This document shows, in pieces, positions 31,049 to 39,944 of a DNA stretch of 64,000 bases. Each line of letters begins with the position of its first letter. Position 1 is the stretch's first letter. The notes below the pieces were generated by a model. It worked only from the letters and a program-made list of their open reading frames with translations, did not search any database and was not told where the DNA came from. This stretch comes from DATIYF01 sp035517775 (GTDB lineage Bacteria; Acidobacteriota; Terriglobia; Terriglobales; Acidobacteriaceae): NCBI GenBank assembly GCA_035517775.1, contig DATIYF010000103.1, forward strand, positions 1 through 64,000. The letters are read 5' to 3'. The position numbers and the translations under genes are program-made.

Positions 31049-33956
31049 TGGAACGCGAGCCATTGCCGTTGCTATTTAGGATGCGGGCGAGGAACTTTCC
31101 GGTATAGGAGCCGGCGAGCCGGGCGATAGCCTCCGGCGGGCCGGCGCCAACCACGTAGCCGCCGCGCTCGCCGCCTTCCGGACCGAGATCAATCACCCAA
31201 TCGGCGGTCTTGATGACCTCCAGATTGTGCTCGATCACCAGAATCGAGCCCCCGGCATCAATCAGGCGGCGAAAGGCGGCCAGCAGCTTGCTGACGTCAT
31301 CGAAATGCAGCCCGGTGGTCGGCTCATCGAAAATATAGAGAATGCGGCGGCCGCGCCGCGGGCCCTCCGAACCTCCCCGGCCCGACTCGCGGGCTGTGGG
31401 CTGCAGGTGGGCGGCCAGCTTCATGCGCTGCGCCTCGCCGCCGGAAAGCGTGGTCGCCGACTGCCCCAGCCGCAGATAACCCAGCCCCACTTCCTCGAGC
31501 ACTCGCAGCTTGTCCACGATTTTCGGCACGCCGGAAAAGAACTGCAGCGCCTCTTTCACGGTGAGGTTCAGCACTTCATGAATGTTCCTGCCGTGATAGC
31601 GAATCTCGAGCACCTGCGGCTTGTAGCGTGTTCCTTTGCACTCCTCGCAGATTAATTCCACGTCGGCCAGAAACTGCATTTCCACCGTGACCGTGCCATC
31701 GCCCTGGCAGGTTTCGCAGCGTCCGCCGGGCACATTGAAGGAAAAGTGGCCCGCCGTCAGCCCCCGTTTCTGTGACTCGGGCAGGGAAGCGAACAGCTCG
31801 CGAATACCATCGAATGCCTTGATATAGGTCACCGGGTTCGAGCGCGGTGTGCGGCCAATGGGCGATTGGTCCACCAGCACGGCCTCATCCACGAATTCCG
31901 CGCCCTCAATGCCTTGCCAGGTGCGGGGAGCGCCGTTGGGCTGGCCCAGAGCGCTGGTCACCGCCGGGTAGAGCACGTCGTGCAGCAAAGTGGATTTTCC
32001 CGATCCGGAAACTCCCGTGATGGCCACAATCATCCGCAGCGGAATGGTCAGGTCAAGATTTTTGAGATTGTGCGCCTGCACTCCTGAGATTTCGATCTTC
32101 TCGCGCCCCGGCTTGCGCCGCGCCGTGGGCAGCTGGATTCGCAACTCATCGGCGAGGTAGCGTCCGGTCAGCGAAGCCGGCATTTTCTTGATCTGCTCGT
32201 AGGTTCCGGCGGCAATGACTTTCCCGCCGCTTTCGCCCGCGCCGGGGCCGAGATCGAGAATGCTATCGCTGGCGCGCATGACATCGGGGTCGTGCTCTAC
32301 GACCAGAATCGTATTCCCCAGGTCGCGCAGATCGTGCAGAATCTTGATCAGCCGGTGTGTATCGCGGCTGTGCAGCCCGATGGAAGGCTCATCGAGCACG
32401 TAGAGCGTCCCCACCAGGCGCGAACCGAGCGAGGTTGCCAGCTGAATGCGCTGCGCCTCGCCGCCCGAAAGTGTAGAAGAGAGCCGGTCCAGCGTCAGGT
32501 ACTCCAGCCCGACCTCGTTGAGAAATCTCAGCCTTTCCTGAATTTCCTGCAAGAGTTTCTCGGCGATGGCGGCCTGCGGTTGGCTGAGTTGCAGGCCGCG
32601 AAAGAACTCCGAGGCCTCTTCGACCGTCATGCTGCAAACCTGGCAGATGTTTTTGCCCTCGATCTTCACCTGGCGCGCTTCTACCCGCAGGCGCGCGCCG
32701 CCACATTCCGAGCAGGTGGAATATCCGCGATAGCGGCTCAGAAACACGCGTACGTGCAGCTTGTACTTTTTGCGCTCCAGGTAATTAAAGAATCCGCGTA
32801 TCCCGGGAAAACGGCCCTCCCCTTGGAGAACGATTTGCTGCTGCTCCGGCTCCAGTTCATTCCAGGGCACGTCCAGCGGAATTCCCGCCTGGCGCGCGTA
32901 GCGCTTCAACTCGGTAAGCAACTGCCGGTACTTGGGCTTGGTCCAGGGCTCAATGGCGCCCTCGCTCAGCGTCTTCGACTTGTCAGGAATCACCAGGTCG
33001 AGATCGAAATCAATCGTGTTGCCGAAACCCTGGCAGCGCGGGCAGGCTCCATAGGGATTGTTGAACGAAAACAGCCGCGGCTCGGGCTCCTCATACTTCA
33101 ATTGGCACTGCTTGCATTCGAAGCGCTGCGAGAAGCGGAGCTGCCGCGGCGTTTTATCCTCGCGCGAAGCGGTTTCGAAAATCACCTCGCCGGACTCGCG
33201 ATAGCTGATCTCCACTGCATCCACGATGCGGGCGCGGACCTCGGGTGTGACCGCAATTCGGTCCACCAGAATAAATACCGGCTGGGAAAAGTTGATGTCG
33301 AGCAGAGATTCGGGCGTCGAAAACTCGAAGATCTGGCCGTTCTGAAACAGCCGGTTGAAGCCGCGCTGGCGCAAATCGGCAAGGCGCGCCTTCAACGCCT
33401 CATCCGCTGGCGCTTCGGCGGCTTTCTTCTTGCGGCCTTTGGTTTTTTCCTGCGCCTTGGCCGGCGCCTCCGCGTTCAGCGGGAACAGCACATTCAGTCG
33501 CGCGCCCTCGCCCAGAGCCAGCACGGCCTGAGCCACTTCATCTACCGTGTCTTTCTTCACTTCGCCGCCGCAGCGCACGCAGTAGGTCTTGCCGATACGG
33601 GCAAAGAGCAGGCGCAGGTAATCGTAGATTTCTGTGGCGGTCGCCACCGTTGAGCGCGGGTTCCGGGTCGTGTTTTTCTGCCGGATGGCCACGGCAGGCG
33701 CAATGCCGTCAATCACATCGGCATCGGGCTTCTCAATGCGCTCCAGAAATTGCCGCGCATAGGCTGACAGCGACTCCACATACCGGCGCTGTCCCTCGGC
33801 GTAAATGGTGTCGAAAGCAAGCGAAGACTTGCCTGATCCCGAGACGCCGGTGACCACCGTCAGGGTGTTATGGGGAATCTCAAAATCAATGTTCTTCAGA
33901 TTATGGACACGCGCGCCGCGAACAATAATGCTTTCGGTGACTTTGGACGAAGACAT
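31035..33956 (-). CDS. uvrA: Excinuclease ABC subunit A
   Basis: DNA-damage recognition ATPase of nucleotide excision repair. Start chosen at ATG 33956 (MSSSKVTESIIVRGA). An in-frame start at 33980 would add eight residues. Walker A motifs are GVSGSGKSSLAFDTI and GVSGSGKSTLLHDVL, with two ABC signatures LSGGEAQR. Zinc sites are CVRCGGEV..., CKQC, CPRCQGFGN, CSECGGARL and CETCQGDG. A Lys/Ala-rich insert (EKTKGRKKKAAEAPADE) extends the region near residue 190. The gene leads into the TPR and secreted proteins by overlap, so they may be co-transcribed. Confidence 0.98.
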   Translation of the reverse strand: MSSSKVTESIIVRGARVHNLKNIDFEIPHNTLTVVTGVSGSGKSSLAFDTIYAEGQRRYVESLSAYARQFLERIEKPDADVIDGIAPAVAIRQKNTTRNPRSTVATATEIYDYLRLLFARIGKTYCVRCGGEVKKDTVDEVAQAVLALGEGARLNVLFPLNAEAPAKAQEKTKGRKKKAAEAPADEALKARLADLRQRGFNRLFQNGQIFEFSTPESLLDINFSQPVFILVDRIAVTPEVRARIVDAVEISYRESGEVIFETASREDKTPRQLRFSQRFECKQCQLKYEEPEPRLFSFNNPYGACPRCQGFGNTIDFDLDLVIPDKSKTLSEGAIEPWTKPKYRQLLTELKRYARQAGIPLDVPWNELEPEQQQIVLQGEGRFPGIRGFFNYLERKKYKLHVRVFLSRYRGYSTCSECGGARLRVEARQVKIEGKNICQVCSMTVEEASEFFRGLQLSQPQAAIAEKLLQEIQERLRFLNEVGLEYLTLDRLSSTLSGGEAQRIQLATSLGSRLVGTLYVLDEPSIGLHSRDTHRLIKILHDLRDLGNTILVVEHDPDVMRASDSILDLGPGAGESGGKVIAAGTYEQIKKMPASLTGRYLADELRIQLPTARRKPGREKIEISGVQAHNLKNLDLTIPLRMIVAITGVSGSGKSTLLHDVLYPAVTSALGQPNGAPRTWQGIEGAEFVDEAVLVDQSPIGRTPRSNPVTYIKAFDGIRELFASLPESQKRGLTAGHFSFNVPGGRCETCQGDGTVTVEMQFLADVELICEECKGTRYKPQVLEIRYHGRNIHEVLNLTVKEALQFFSGVPKIVDKLRVLEEVGLGYLRLGQSATTLSGGEAQRMKLAAHLQPTARESGRGGSEGPRRGRRILYIFDEPTTGLHFDDVSKLLAAFRRLIDAGGSILVIEHNLEVIKTADWVIDLGPEGGERGGYVVGAGPPEAIARLAGSYTGKFLARILNSNGNGSRSNGHN

Positions 33957-34025
33957 CGGAAAGGGACCGCCGCAGCCCAACCGTCACCGCCACAGACGGC
34001 TCCGCGAGGGCCACAGAATCTTTCT

Positions 34026-34031
34026 ATTATA
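34026..34031 (-). promoter_or_regulatory. Candidate -10 box for uvrA
   Basis: TATAAT on the minus strand, 70 bases before the chosen uvrA start. Upstream candidates for a -35 (TTGCAG, CTGACA) are at poor spacing. Confidence 0.35.
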
Positions 34032-34091
34032 AAGCACGCGCGAGCCTGCAAGTTTGTCAGCGGGACGCCTGAGGCAGAGAGATCCTTCGAA

Positions 34092-34130
34092 CCTCCACTG
34101 CGCCTCAGTGTCCTCTGTGGTCAGATGTTC
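34092..34130. repeat. Dispersed intergenic repeat, CTCTG family (copy 3)
   Basis: CTCCACTGCGCCTCAGTGTC then CTCTGTGGTCAGATGTTC. This is the best copy of the CCTCAGTGTCCTCTGTGGT pattern in the window. Confidence 0.6.
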
Positions 34131-34384
34131 TTCGCTCTCTCAACCCGGCGATAAGGACAGTGACAGAAGGCAATCGGGGAAATCCCTTATAGAGATCGCA
34201 GAGAAGAAAAGAAAAGCCGGGGCTTCCTCTCAGGTGCGAAGAATCCACCCGGCCCGAAGGAAAAATTACCTGCTTTCACCCTTTAAGCTCCTGTGGAATC
34301 ATACAGTTACGAGTTTGGCAGCCGCGCTGCACTACAAAGCACCTATCTGTAAATCAGGAACCAGGCTGTGAAGAGGGCAGCGCT

Positions 34385-34939
34385 ATGGCTGGCACCATCA
34401 AGACGGCGTTTGGCACCTATTCCTCCGGAGTGGACCTCCACGCGCTTGTCGGCGAACTGAACGAGGCAGGGCTCTCGGCCCGCGAGGTTTGCGTGCTGCT
34501 GCCTTTGATTCATCCTGCGGCGCAGACCCTGCGCGCCCTCAGGGCCGGGGAATTGACCCTTGACGACGCCCCGGAAGTGGAAACCGTGCTTCGCTGGGTG
34601 GGCAAATTTGGCGCGGTGGTGATTCCCGGCGTCGGACTCTTTGTCTCAGGCCGCGACTTCGCCGGCATTCTTCATGGAGCGGCCGAGGAGGATGATAATT
34701 GCCGCTCCGTTCTCTCGAGCCTGGGCCTTAGCGCGAGAGAGGTCTGGCGCTACGAAGACTGGGTCCATTCTGGTGGAGTCGTGGTTTATGTCTGCTGCGA
34801 TGATGCGGGGCAAGTGCGGCAGGCCGGCGAGATTCTGGAAGCTGCGGGCAGCGCAGGCGCGCGTCCGTTGGATGTGCCGCAGACCGTCTTTCATTGGCAA
34901 CCGCAGGCTGTGGCCGTGGTCCCTCAGCAGCCCTACTGA
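34385..34939 (+). CDS. Unknown protein, general-stress/DUF1269-like
   Basis: A 184-residue protein without a signal peptide. It begins AGTIKTAFGTYSSGVDLHAL followed by VGELNEAGLSAREVCVLLPL, and the same ALVGELNEAGLSA..EV pattern returns at SSLGLSAREVWRYEDWVHSG, suggesting two ferredoxin-like half domains around a glycine-rich middle (GKFGAVVIPGVGLFVSG). This arrangement resembles the GSP17M/DUF1269-type small proteins. I cannot assign a function. It stands alone next to the cox operon. Confidence 0.6.
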   Translation: MAGTIKTAFGTYSSGVDLHALVGELNEAGLSAREVCVLLPLIHPAAQTLRALRAGELTLDDAPEVETVLRWVGKFGAVVIPGVGLFVSGRDFAGILHGAAEEDDNCRSVLSSLGLSAREVWRYEDWVHSGGVVVYVCCDDAGQVRQAGEILEAAGSAGARPLDVPQTVFHWQPQAVAVVPQQPY

Positions 34940-35010
34940 ATCAGGGCCGCACCCGGCTCAGACGCCTGAGCGGCCGCGAACGTGCAGCAACCGCAAAGCG
35001 CCTTAAAGTG

Positions 35011-35235
35011 TTACTGCTCTTCGTCCCGCTTCTTCCCGTACCTGATCGCCATGCCCACGCCGGCGCTCATGATCCCCACCGGCGGGACCAGCAACACGAT
35101 CACTCCCCGATTGATCGCCTGCTGGCCATCCTTGTTCAGCGCCTGGGCTGACATGTAGCACATGGCGCATTGACCAAAGGCAGGCGCCGCCCACAGAAGT
35201 CCCAAAAATCCCAAGGTGGCCAGCCGCAATCTCAT
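35011..35235 (-). CDS. Small membrane protein of the cox operon (QCAMC motif)
   Basis: A 74-residue protein from ATG 35235. The ATG sits in ATGA overlapping the end of the coxIV gene. A signal-like helix (residues 1-20) is followed by QCAMCYMSAQALNKDGQQAI, a C-x2-C pair just after the cleavage site, then a second helix VIVLLVPPVGIMSAGVGMAI and a charged tail. The C-x2-C pair facing the periplasm could bind copper or heme or form a disulfide, which suggests an oxidase-assembly role. That is inference from position only. Confidence 0.7.
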   Translation of the reverse strand: MRLRLATLGFLGLLWAAPAFGQCAMCYMSAQALNKDGQQAINRGVIVLLVPPVGIMSAGVGMAIRYGKKRDEEQ

Positions 35236-35570
35236 TTGTTCACTCCCAGGTGCAGAATGCGGAACGCATCCGGCAGAAAGATGCACATCAGGGCCAGGCA
35301 AATCACCAGCGAGCTCATGGTCATCCATTTCATGCGCGAAACCTCGAACTTCATGTGCATGAAGTAAGCGATGATCAACCCCGCCTTGATGATGGAAAGC
35401 CCCATCAGGTAGCTCAGCATGCGCACCGGCTCCATGTTCTGGTAAGCGAGATAGACCTCAATGCCGGTCATCAGCAGCAGCGCGCCCCACACCCAGAAAA
35501 ACTGCGCCTTGCCGTGGTGGCGGTGCTGCTCGGCCACCTGTCCTGCAATCGCCACTTGCAACGCGTCCAT
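35232..35570 (-). CDS. ctaF: Cytochrome c oxidase subunit IV
   Basis: A 112-residue three-helix membrane protein of the CyoD/CtaF family. Typical blocks are FFWVWGALLLMTGIEVYLAY, LIIAYFMHMKFE and SSLVICLALMCIFLPDAFRI. It is a small accessory subunit that stabilises the CuB site in aa3/bo3-type oxidases. Its end overlaps the next gene by four bases, and it follows subunit III by 21 bases. Confidence 0.92.
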   Translation of the reverse strand: MDALQVAIAGQVAEQHRHHGKAQFFWVWGALLLMTGIEVYLAYQNMEPVRMLSYLMGLSIIKAGLIIAYFMHMKFEVSRMKWMTMSSLVICLALMCIFLPDAFRILHLGVNK

Positions 35571-35591
35571 CGTGCTCGCCTCCAGTGCCGG

Positions 35592-36386
35592 CTAAACGAT
35601 TCTCGTTGACATCAGGTACACCAGCGGGAAGATGAACATCCAGACCAAATCCACGAAGTGCCAGTAGAGACCGGCGACCTCGACATCAGAATTGTCGTAA
35701 ACCTTGGGCTTCAACCACAGGATGATCGAGATCACAATCGCGCCCAGCAGCAGCAGGTGCGCTCCATAGTGGAAGGGGCTGTAGTCGGGCGTTCCCAGCC
35801 AGGCGAGGAGCCAGAAGCCGAGCAGAACGGGAATAAACCAGCGCCGCAGTGCGATCACGCCCAGATAAATCACGCCGATGGTCACGTGCAGCATGTGCAT
35901 GCCGGTGAGGCCGAAAAAGGTAGCGGGGAACTGGGGCACGCTTTTCGCCACCTCGCTGAACTCAGCGCTGGTGTGGCCGGGCGCCGCCGGAAACATGGGC
36001 AGGGTCAGCCCTTGCGCGATCAGGTTCGTCCATTCATGCCCGTGGAGAATCACAAACGCGATGCCGCACGCCATGGTGGCCAGCAGCCATCCGCGTTGCG
36101 CCTTGGCTCTCTTCTCCACCGAAGCCCGCACCGCCAGCACCATGGTCAGCGAACTGGTAAGCAGGAAAGCCGTCATCAGGGTGGCGTTGCGGATGCTCTC
36201 CGAATGAAACGGCGTAGGCCAGTCCGGCGTGGAGATGCGGCCGTAGGTGTAGGCGAACAACAAGGCTCCGAAGGTGAGCGAATCGGAGAGCAGGAACAGC
36301 CACATCCCCACTTTTTTGGAGTAGGTGCCAAACAGCGACGGCTCGTAGGGCCCCGCCAGTCCCTGCGTCACGGCTGCGTCAGACAT
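35592..36386 (-). CDS. ctaE: Cytochrome c oxidase subunit III (copy B)
   Basis: A 264-residue membrane protein with about seven helices. Signature stretches are MWLFLLSDSLTFGALLFAYT, LTGMHMLHVTIGVIYLGVIA and GLYWHFVDLVWMFIFPLVYL, the family ending. It is the second subunit III-like gene of the operon, 51 bases after copy A. The two are only partly alike, so they are probably not a recent duplication. One could be the structural subunit and the other an accessory. Confidence 0.92.
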   Translation of the reverse strand: MSDAAVTQGLAGPYEPSLFGTYSKKVGMWLFLLSDSLTFGALLFAYTYGRISTPDWPTPFHSESIRNATLMTAFLLTSSLTMVLAVRASVEKRAKAQRGWLLATMACGIAFVILHGHEWTNLIAQGLTLPMFPAAPGHTSAEFSEVAKSVPQFPATFFGLTGMHMLHVTIGVIYLGVIALRRWFIPVLLGFWLLAWLGTPDYSPFHYGAHLLLLGAIVISIILWLKPKVYDNSDVEVAGLYWHFVDLVWMFIFPLVYLMSTRIV

Positions 36387-36437
36387 GGTTCGGTCTCCTG
36401 GTCATTCCTGTGGCGCGGCCGCCCTGGCTGCGAGCCG

Positions 36438-37184
36438 TTACCGCGCGAAGTAGAGCAGAGCAAAAATGTAAATCCACAGCACCGCCATAAAGTGCCAATA
36501 CCAGGCGGTTATATCCACCACAATGCAACGCGTTTCTACCGGCCGCCGCAGCAGGCTGATGATGACCGCATAGAGCATCACCAGAATGCCGCCTGCCAGG
36601 TGAATGCCGTGCGCCGCCGTCAGCAGGTAAAAGAACGAACTGCTGGGGCTGGTGGCCATATAGAAGCCGCGTGCCCCCAGTTCTTGCCAGACCAGCCACT
36701 GGCCCATCAGGAACCCGATGCCCAGCACCACCGTGGCTGCCAGCCAGGGAAAATTCCGCTGCCGGCCCAGGCTGACGCCGGGAATGCTTCCCGCTGGGGC
36801 CAGCACCACGTCGCGCATCAACTGCCGCCGCGCCAGCTCTACCGTCAGGCTGCTCATCAGCAACAACAGCGTATTCAGCAGCAGCCCGGCCACCGGCAGG
36901 TTCACCTGCAACCAGTCGGTTACGTATTTGCCGGTACGCTCGTCAAAGGTCGGCAGACCCTGGCGCACGATGTAGGCGCTGGTGAATGCCACAAACAGCA
37001 TGGTGATGGGCACCACCAGCACGGCCAGCCCAAGGCGCGCGCGCCGCAACCGGCCTTCGTAGTCAGGAGAACCGCCGCCTCCGCCACTTTCTCCGCCGCC
37101 ATCCCGAACCGGAGGCTGAACATCGCCGCCGCCCCGGCCGATCTGCGGCTCCTTTATCGTAATTGGGGGAACTAAACTCGCCAT
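36438..37184 (-). CDS. Cytochrome c oxidase subunit III-like protein (copy A)
   Basis: A 248-residue membrane protein. Residues 1-45 form a Gly/Pro-rich cytosolic tail (GGGDVQPPVRDGGGESGGGG). Five or more helices follow with FTSAYIVRQGLPTFDE, FFYLLTAAHGIHLAGGILVM and VDITAWYWHFMAVLWIYIFA, the subunit III signature. It lies 9 bases after ctaD. Tandem subunit III genes occur in some acidobacterial-type and related oxidase operons. The extra tail is unusual. Confidence 0.9.
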   Translation of the reverse strand: MASLVPPITIKEPQIGRGGGDVQPPVRDGGGESGGGGGSPDYEGRLRRARLGLAVLVVPITMLFVAFTSAYIVRQGLPTFDERTGKYVTDWLQVNLPVAGLLLNTLLLLMSSLTVELARRQLMRDVVLAPAGSIPGVSLGRQRNFPWLAATVVLGIGFLMGQWLVWQELGARGFYMATSPSSSFFYLLTAAHGIHLAGGILVMLYAVIISLLRRPVETRCIVVDITAWYWHFMAVLWIYIFALLYFAR

Positions 37185-37193
37185 GACCCCATC

Positions 37194-38927
37194 TTAATGC
37201 GCCGGCACGCTCGCTGGATCAGTTTGCATGATGTAATCCCGCGCGCTGCCGGGAACGCTGTATTCATATGGGCCATGGTTCACCACGGGCGTATGTCCGC
37301 CAAAATTGTCATGTGGCGGGGGCGTGGCCGTCGTCCATTCCAGGGTCGTCGCCTCCCAGGGGTTATCGCTCGCCTTGGGTCCCTTGGCCATGCTCCAGAA
37401 AAGGTTGAACAGGAAGATGAGCTGGGCCGTGACTGTCACAATCGCCGCATACGTCAGGAACCTGTTCAGAGGAATCAGGTGATGCAGGTACGCAACTTCC
37501 GTGAACTGTGAGTAGCGCCGCGGCTGGCCGGCCATCCCGAGGTAGTGCATGGGCATAAAGATGCAATAAGCGCCGACCAGCGTGAGGAAGAAATGCACCT
37601 TGCCCAGGGTCTCATTCATCATGCGGCCGAACATCTTGGGGAACCAGTAATACGTAGCCGCGAAGATGCCAAAGATCGCCGCCACCCCCATGATCAGGTG
37701 GAAGTGGGCGACCACGAAGGCCGTATCATGCAGCGGAATGTCCAGCACCGGCTGCGCCAGGAAGGGACCGCTCAGCCCGCCGGAGACAAACAGCGAAACG
37801 AAGCCGATGGCGAACAGCATTGGCGTTTGCAGCCGTATTCGGCCGTGGAGCAGGGTTCCCAGCCAGTTGAAAGTTTTGATGGCGGAAGGAACGCCAATGG
37901 CCATGGTCATGATCGAAAAGGCGAAGGCCGAATACGGGCTCATGCCGCTCATGAACATGTGATGGCCCCAGACCATGAAGCCCAGAACGCCGATGGCCAT
38001 GATGGCGTACACCATGGCCCGGTACCCGAAGATCGGCTTGCGAGAGAAGGTCGAGAGCAGCTGCGAGGCCACGCCCATGCCCGGCAGAATGGCGATGTAA
38101 ACCTCAGGGTGCCCGAAGAACCAGAACAGGTGCTGCCAAAGTAATGGCGAACCGCCCTTGTGGCCCAGCACCTGGCCGTTCACCACCACCAAGGGCACGT
38201 AGAAGCTGGTTCCGATATTGCGGTCGAGCAGCAGCAGAATTCCGGCCGAGAGCAGAACGCCGAAGGCCAACAGTCCGAGAACCGCAGTAATGAACCAAGC
38301 CCATACGGTCAGGGGCATGCGGAACAAAGTCATGCCCTTGGCGCGCATGTCGAGCGTGGTGGTGATGAAGTTCAGCGCGCCCATCAGCGAGGCGATGCAG
38401 AAGATCGCAATGCTGGTGATCCAGAGATCTGCCCCCAGGCCCTCGCCTGGCCCGGCCGAAGGTATGGCGCTGAGAGGTGCGTAACCCGTCCAGCCGTGCA
38501 GCGGCGCGCCGCCGGTCACAAAAAACGCCGCCAGCAGCACCACGAAGGCCACGAACGTTGTCCAGAAGGAAAGCATGTTCAGGACGGGAAACGCCATATC
38601 CGGCGCGCCGATCTGAATGGGCAGGAAGTAATTGCCGAACCCGCCCTGCGGCGCCGTGGTCAGCACGAAAAACACCATGATGGTGCCATGCATGGTGAGC
38701 AGGCTGAGGTAAGTTTCCGGCTTGATCTCACCCACCAGCGGCAGGACCGCCGTGGGCCAGACCATGTGAATGCGCATCAGCAGCGAGAGAAACATCCCGA
38801 CAAAGACCGCCGTCAGCGCCAGAAAGTAATACTGCAGGCCGATGACCTTGTGATCGAGGCTGAAAATATATTTGCGGATAAAGCCTTGCGGGGCCGCATG
38901 GGAATGAACCGTAGCCGAGGTCGCCAT
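37194..38927 (-). CDS. ctaD: Cytochrome c oxidase subunit I (A1 type)
   Basis: A 577-residue, 12-helix heme-copper oxidase core that reduces O2 to water and pumps protons. Start ATG 38927 overlaps the ctaC stop as TAATG. The CuB/heme region is FFGHPEVYIAILPGMG (His-Tyr crosslink with the A1-type Glu), then GHHMFMSGMSP, and HDTAFVVAHFHLIMGVAAIF provides heme ligands. The first heme His lies in TYLSLLTMHGTIMVFF. All proton-channel landmarks of family A1 appear present. Confidence 0.97.
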   Translation of the reverse strand: MATSATVHSHAAPQGFIRKYIFSLDHKVIGLQYYFLALTAVFVGMFLSLLMRIHMVWPTAVLPLVGEIKPETYLSLLTMHGTIMVFFVLTTAPQGGFGNYFLPIQIGAPDMAFPVLNMLSFWTTFVAFVVLLAAFFVTGGAPLHGWTGYAPLSAIPSAGPGEGLGADLWITSIAIFCIASLMGALNFITTTLDMRAKGMTLFRMPLTVWAWFITAVLGLLAFGVLLSAGILLLLDRNIGTSFYVPLVVVNGQVLGHKGGSPLLWQHLFWFFGHPEVYIAILPGMGVASQLLSTFSRKPIFGYRAMVYAIMAIGVLGFMVWGHHMFMSGMSPYSAFAFSIMTMAIGVPSAIKTFNWLGTLLHGRIRLQTPMLFAIGFVSLFVSGGLSGPFLAQPVLDIPLHDTAFVVAHFHLIMGVAAIFGIFAATYYWFPKMFGRMMNETLGKVHFFLTLVGAYCIFMPMHYLGMAGQPRRYSQFTEVAYLHHLIPLNRFLTYAAIVTVTAQLIFLFNLFWSMAKGPKASDNPWEATTLEWTTATPPPHDNFGGHTPVVNHGPYEYSVPGSARDYIMQTDPASVPAH

Positions 38928-39733
38928 TATTGTTTCTCCGCCTCTCGCGCCGCCAGCCACTTGTCGAAATCCGCCTGGCTGACGACGTGCAACATGCCGT
39001 GCATTTTGTAGTGGCCGAGGCCGCAGAGCTCGGCGCAGGCAATTTCGTAGTCGCCGATCTCCGTGGGGGTGAAGTGCATGTGAATTTCCAGCCCGGGAAC
39101 CGCGTCCTGCTTGAAGCGCATGGCCGGAACAAAGAAGCTGTGAATCACGTCCATGGCCCGCAGCCGCAGGTCCACCTCGCGGCCGACGGGCAGGTACATG
39201 GTGCCCGTCACCACGTCGTCTTTCGAGGCCGGGTCAGAGGTTTTCAGCCCCACCGCCGCCTCATTGCCGGAAGAGGGATCTACCAGGTTGGGGCTGGTCG
39301 CCCCGAATTTTCCGTCTGGCCCGGGATAGCGGAAGTACCAGGCGAACTGCATGCCGGTGACCTCGACCGGAACCGAACCCGACTGAGCCGGGTCAAATCG
39401 CTCACTGGCCCATACGTGGCTGCCCATCAGGTTGAGGCCGACGAACAAAATCAGCGTCGCCATGGTCCAGATGACCTCGAGGCGGGTATTTCCGTGGACA
39501 TATTTCGCGGCGGAAGCCTTGGCATGGTCGCGGTACTTCCACACCAGGTAGCCCAGCGAGAGCTGCGCCGCCACGAAGATGGCGCCCATGATGACGTAGG
39601 TGAGGGCAAACTGGTGGTCAATCCAGGGCGCGGCGGTCGAGACGCCGTGCGGCAGCCACCAGGTTTTTGCGGCAAAGAAGTAGGTGCTGATGAGCGTGAT
39701 CAGCCAGATAATCACCAGAAGTGCCAGGCCCAT
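38927..39733 (-). CDS. ctaC: Cytochrome c oxidase subunit II
   Basis: A 268-residue protein with three N-terminal hydrophobic segments (about 1-22, 43-66, 88-106) and a periplasmic cupredoxin domain. The CuA site is complete: VIHSFFVP (first His) and CAELCGLGHYKM (C-x3-C-x3-H-x2-M). There is no fused cytochrome c, so a separate carrier must deliver electrons. It is the first gene of the operon ctaC-ctaD-coxIII-ctaE-ctaF-small protein. No ctaA, ctaB or Sco gene is in the window. Confidence 0.96.
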   Translation of the reverse strand: MGLALLVIIWLITLISTYFFAAKTWWLPHGVSTAAPWIDHQFALTYVIMGAIFVAAQLSLGYLVWKYRDHAKASAAKYVHGNTRLEVIWTMATLILFVGLNLMGSHVWASERFDPAQSGSVPVEVTGMQFAWYFRYPGPDGKFGATSPNLVDPSSGNEAAVGLKTSDPASKDDVVTGTMYLPVGREVDLRLRAMDVIHSFFVPAMRFKQDAVPGLEIHMHFTPTEIGDYEIACAELCGLGHYKMHGMLHVVSQADFDKWLAAREAEKQ

Positions 39734-39944
39734 TTACCAAGACCTCCGGGAAAGGTCGCATTTTGGCCCCACGCACCCACATCCCAACGCAAAACTCGGG
39801 AGCGTGATAGTCAACGTCTGGCCCGGAAGTCTATCACAGCCGCGTGCGAGCGCAAGCACCGAGTTGGGACACATCCAAAACCCCGGGCGAACCTTGGCGC
39901 GCAATACCTCGCCAGTGCACCCGGCGTACAATCAGCGGCAGGTC

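Larger units (their letters stand above)
33957..34384. other. Intergenic stretch upstream of uvrA
   Basis: A 428-base divergent gap. It holds a TATAAT on the uvrA strand (34026-34031), a CTCTG-family repeat (about 34092-34130), and no convincing reading frame. No LexA box of the known types (CTGTn8ACAG or GTTC-type) was spotted by eye. Confidence 0.5.

Noticed and set aside
35658..37175. 505-codon plus-strand frame opposite the oxidase subunit III genes
   Set aside because: His/Gln/Arg-rich translation with no motif. The minus-strand genes are recognisable oxidase subunits in operon order.
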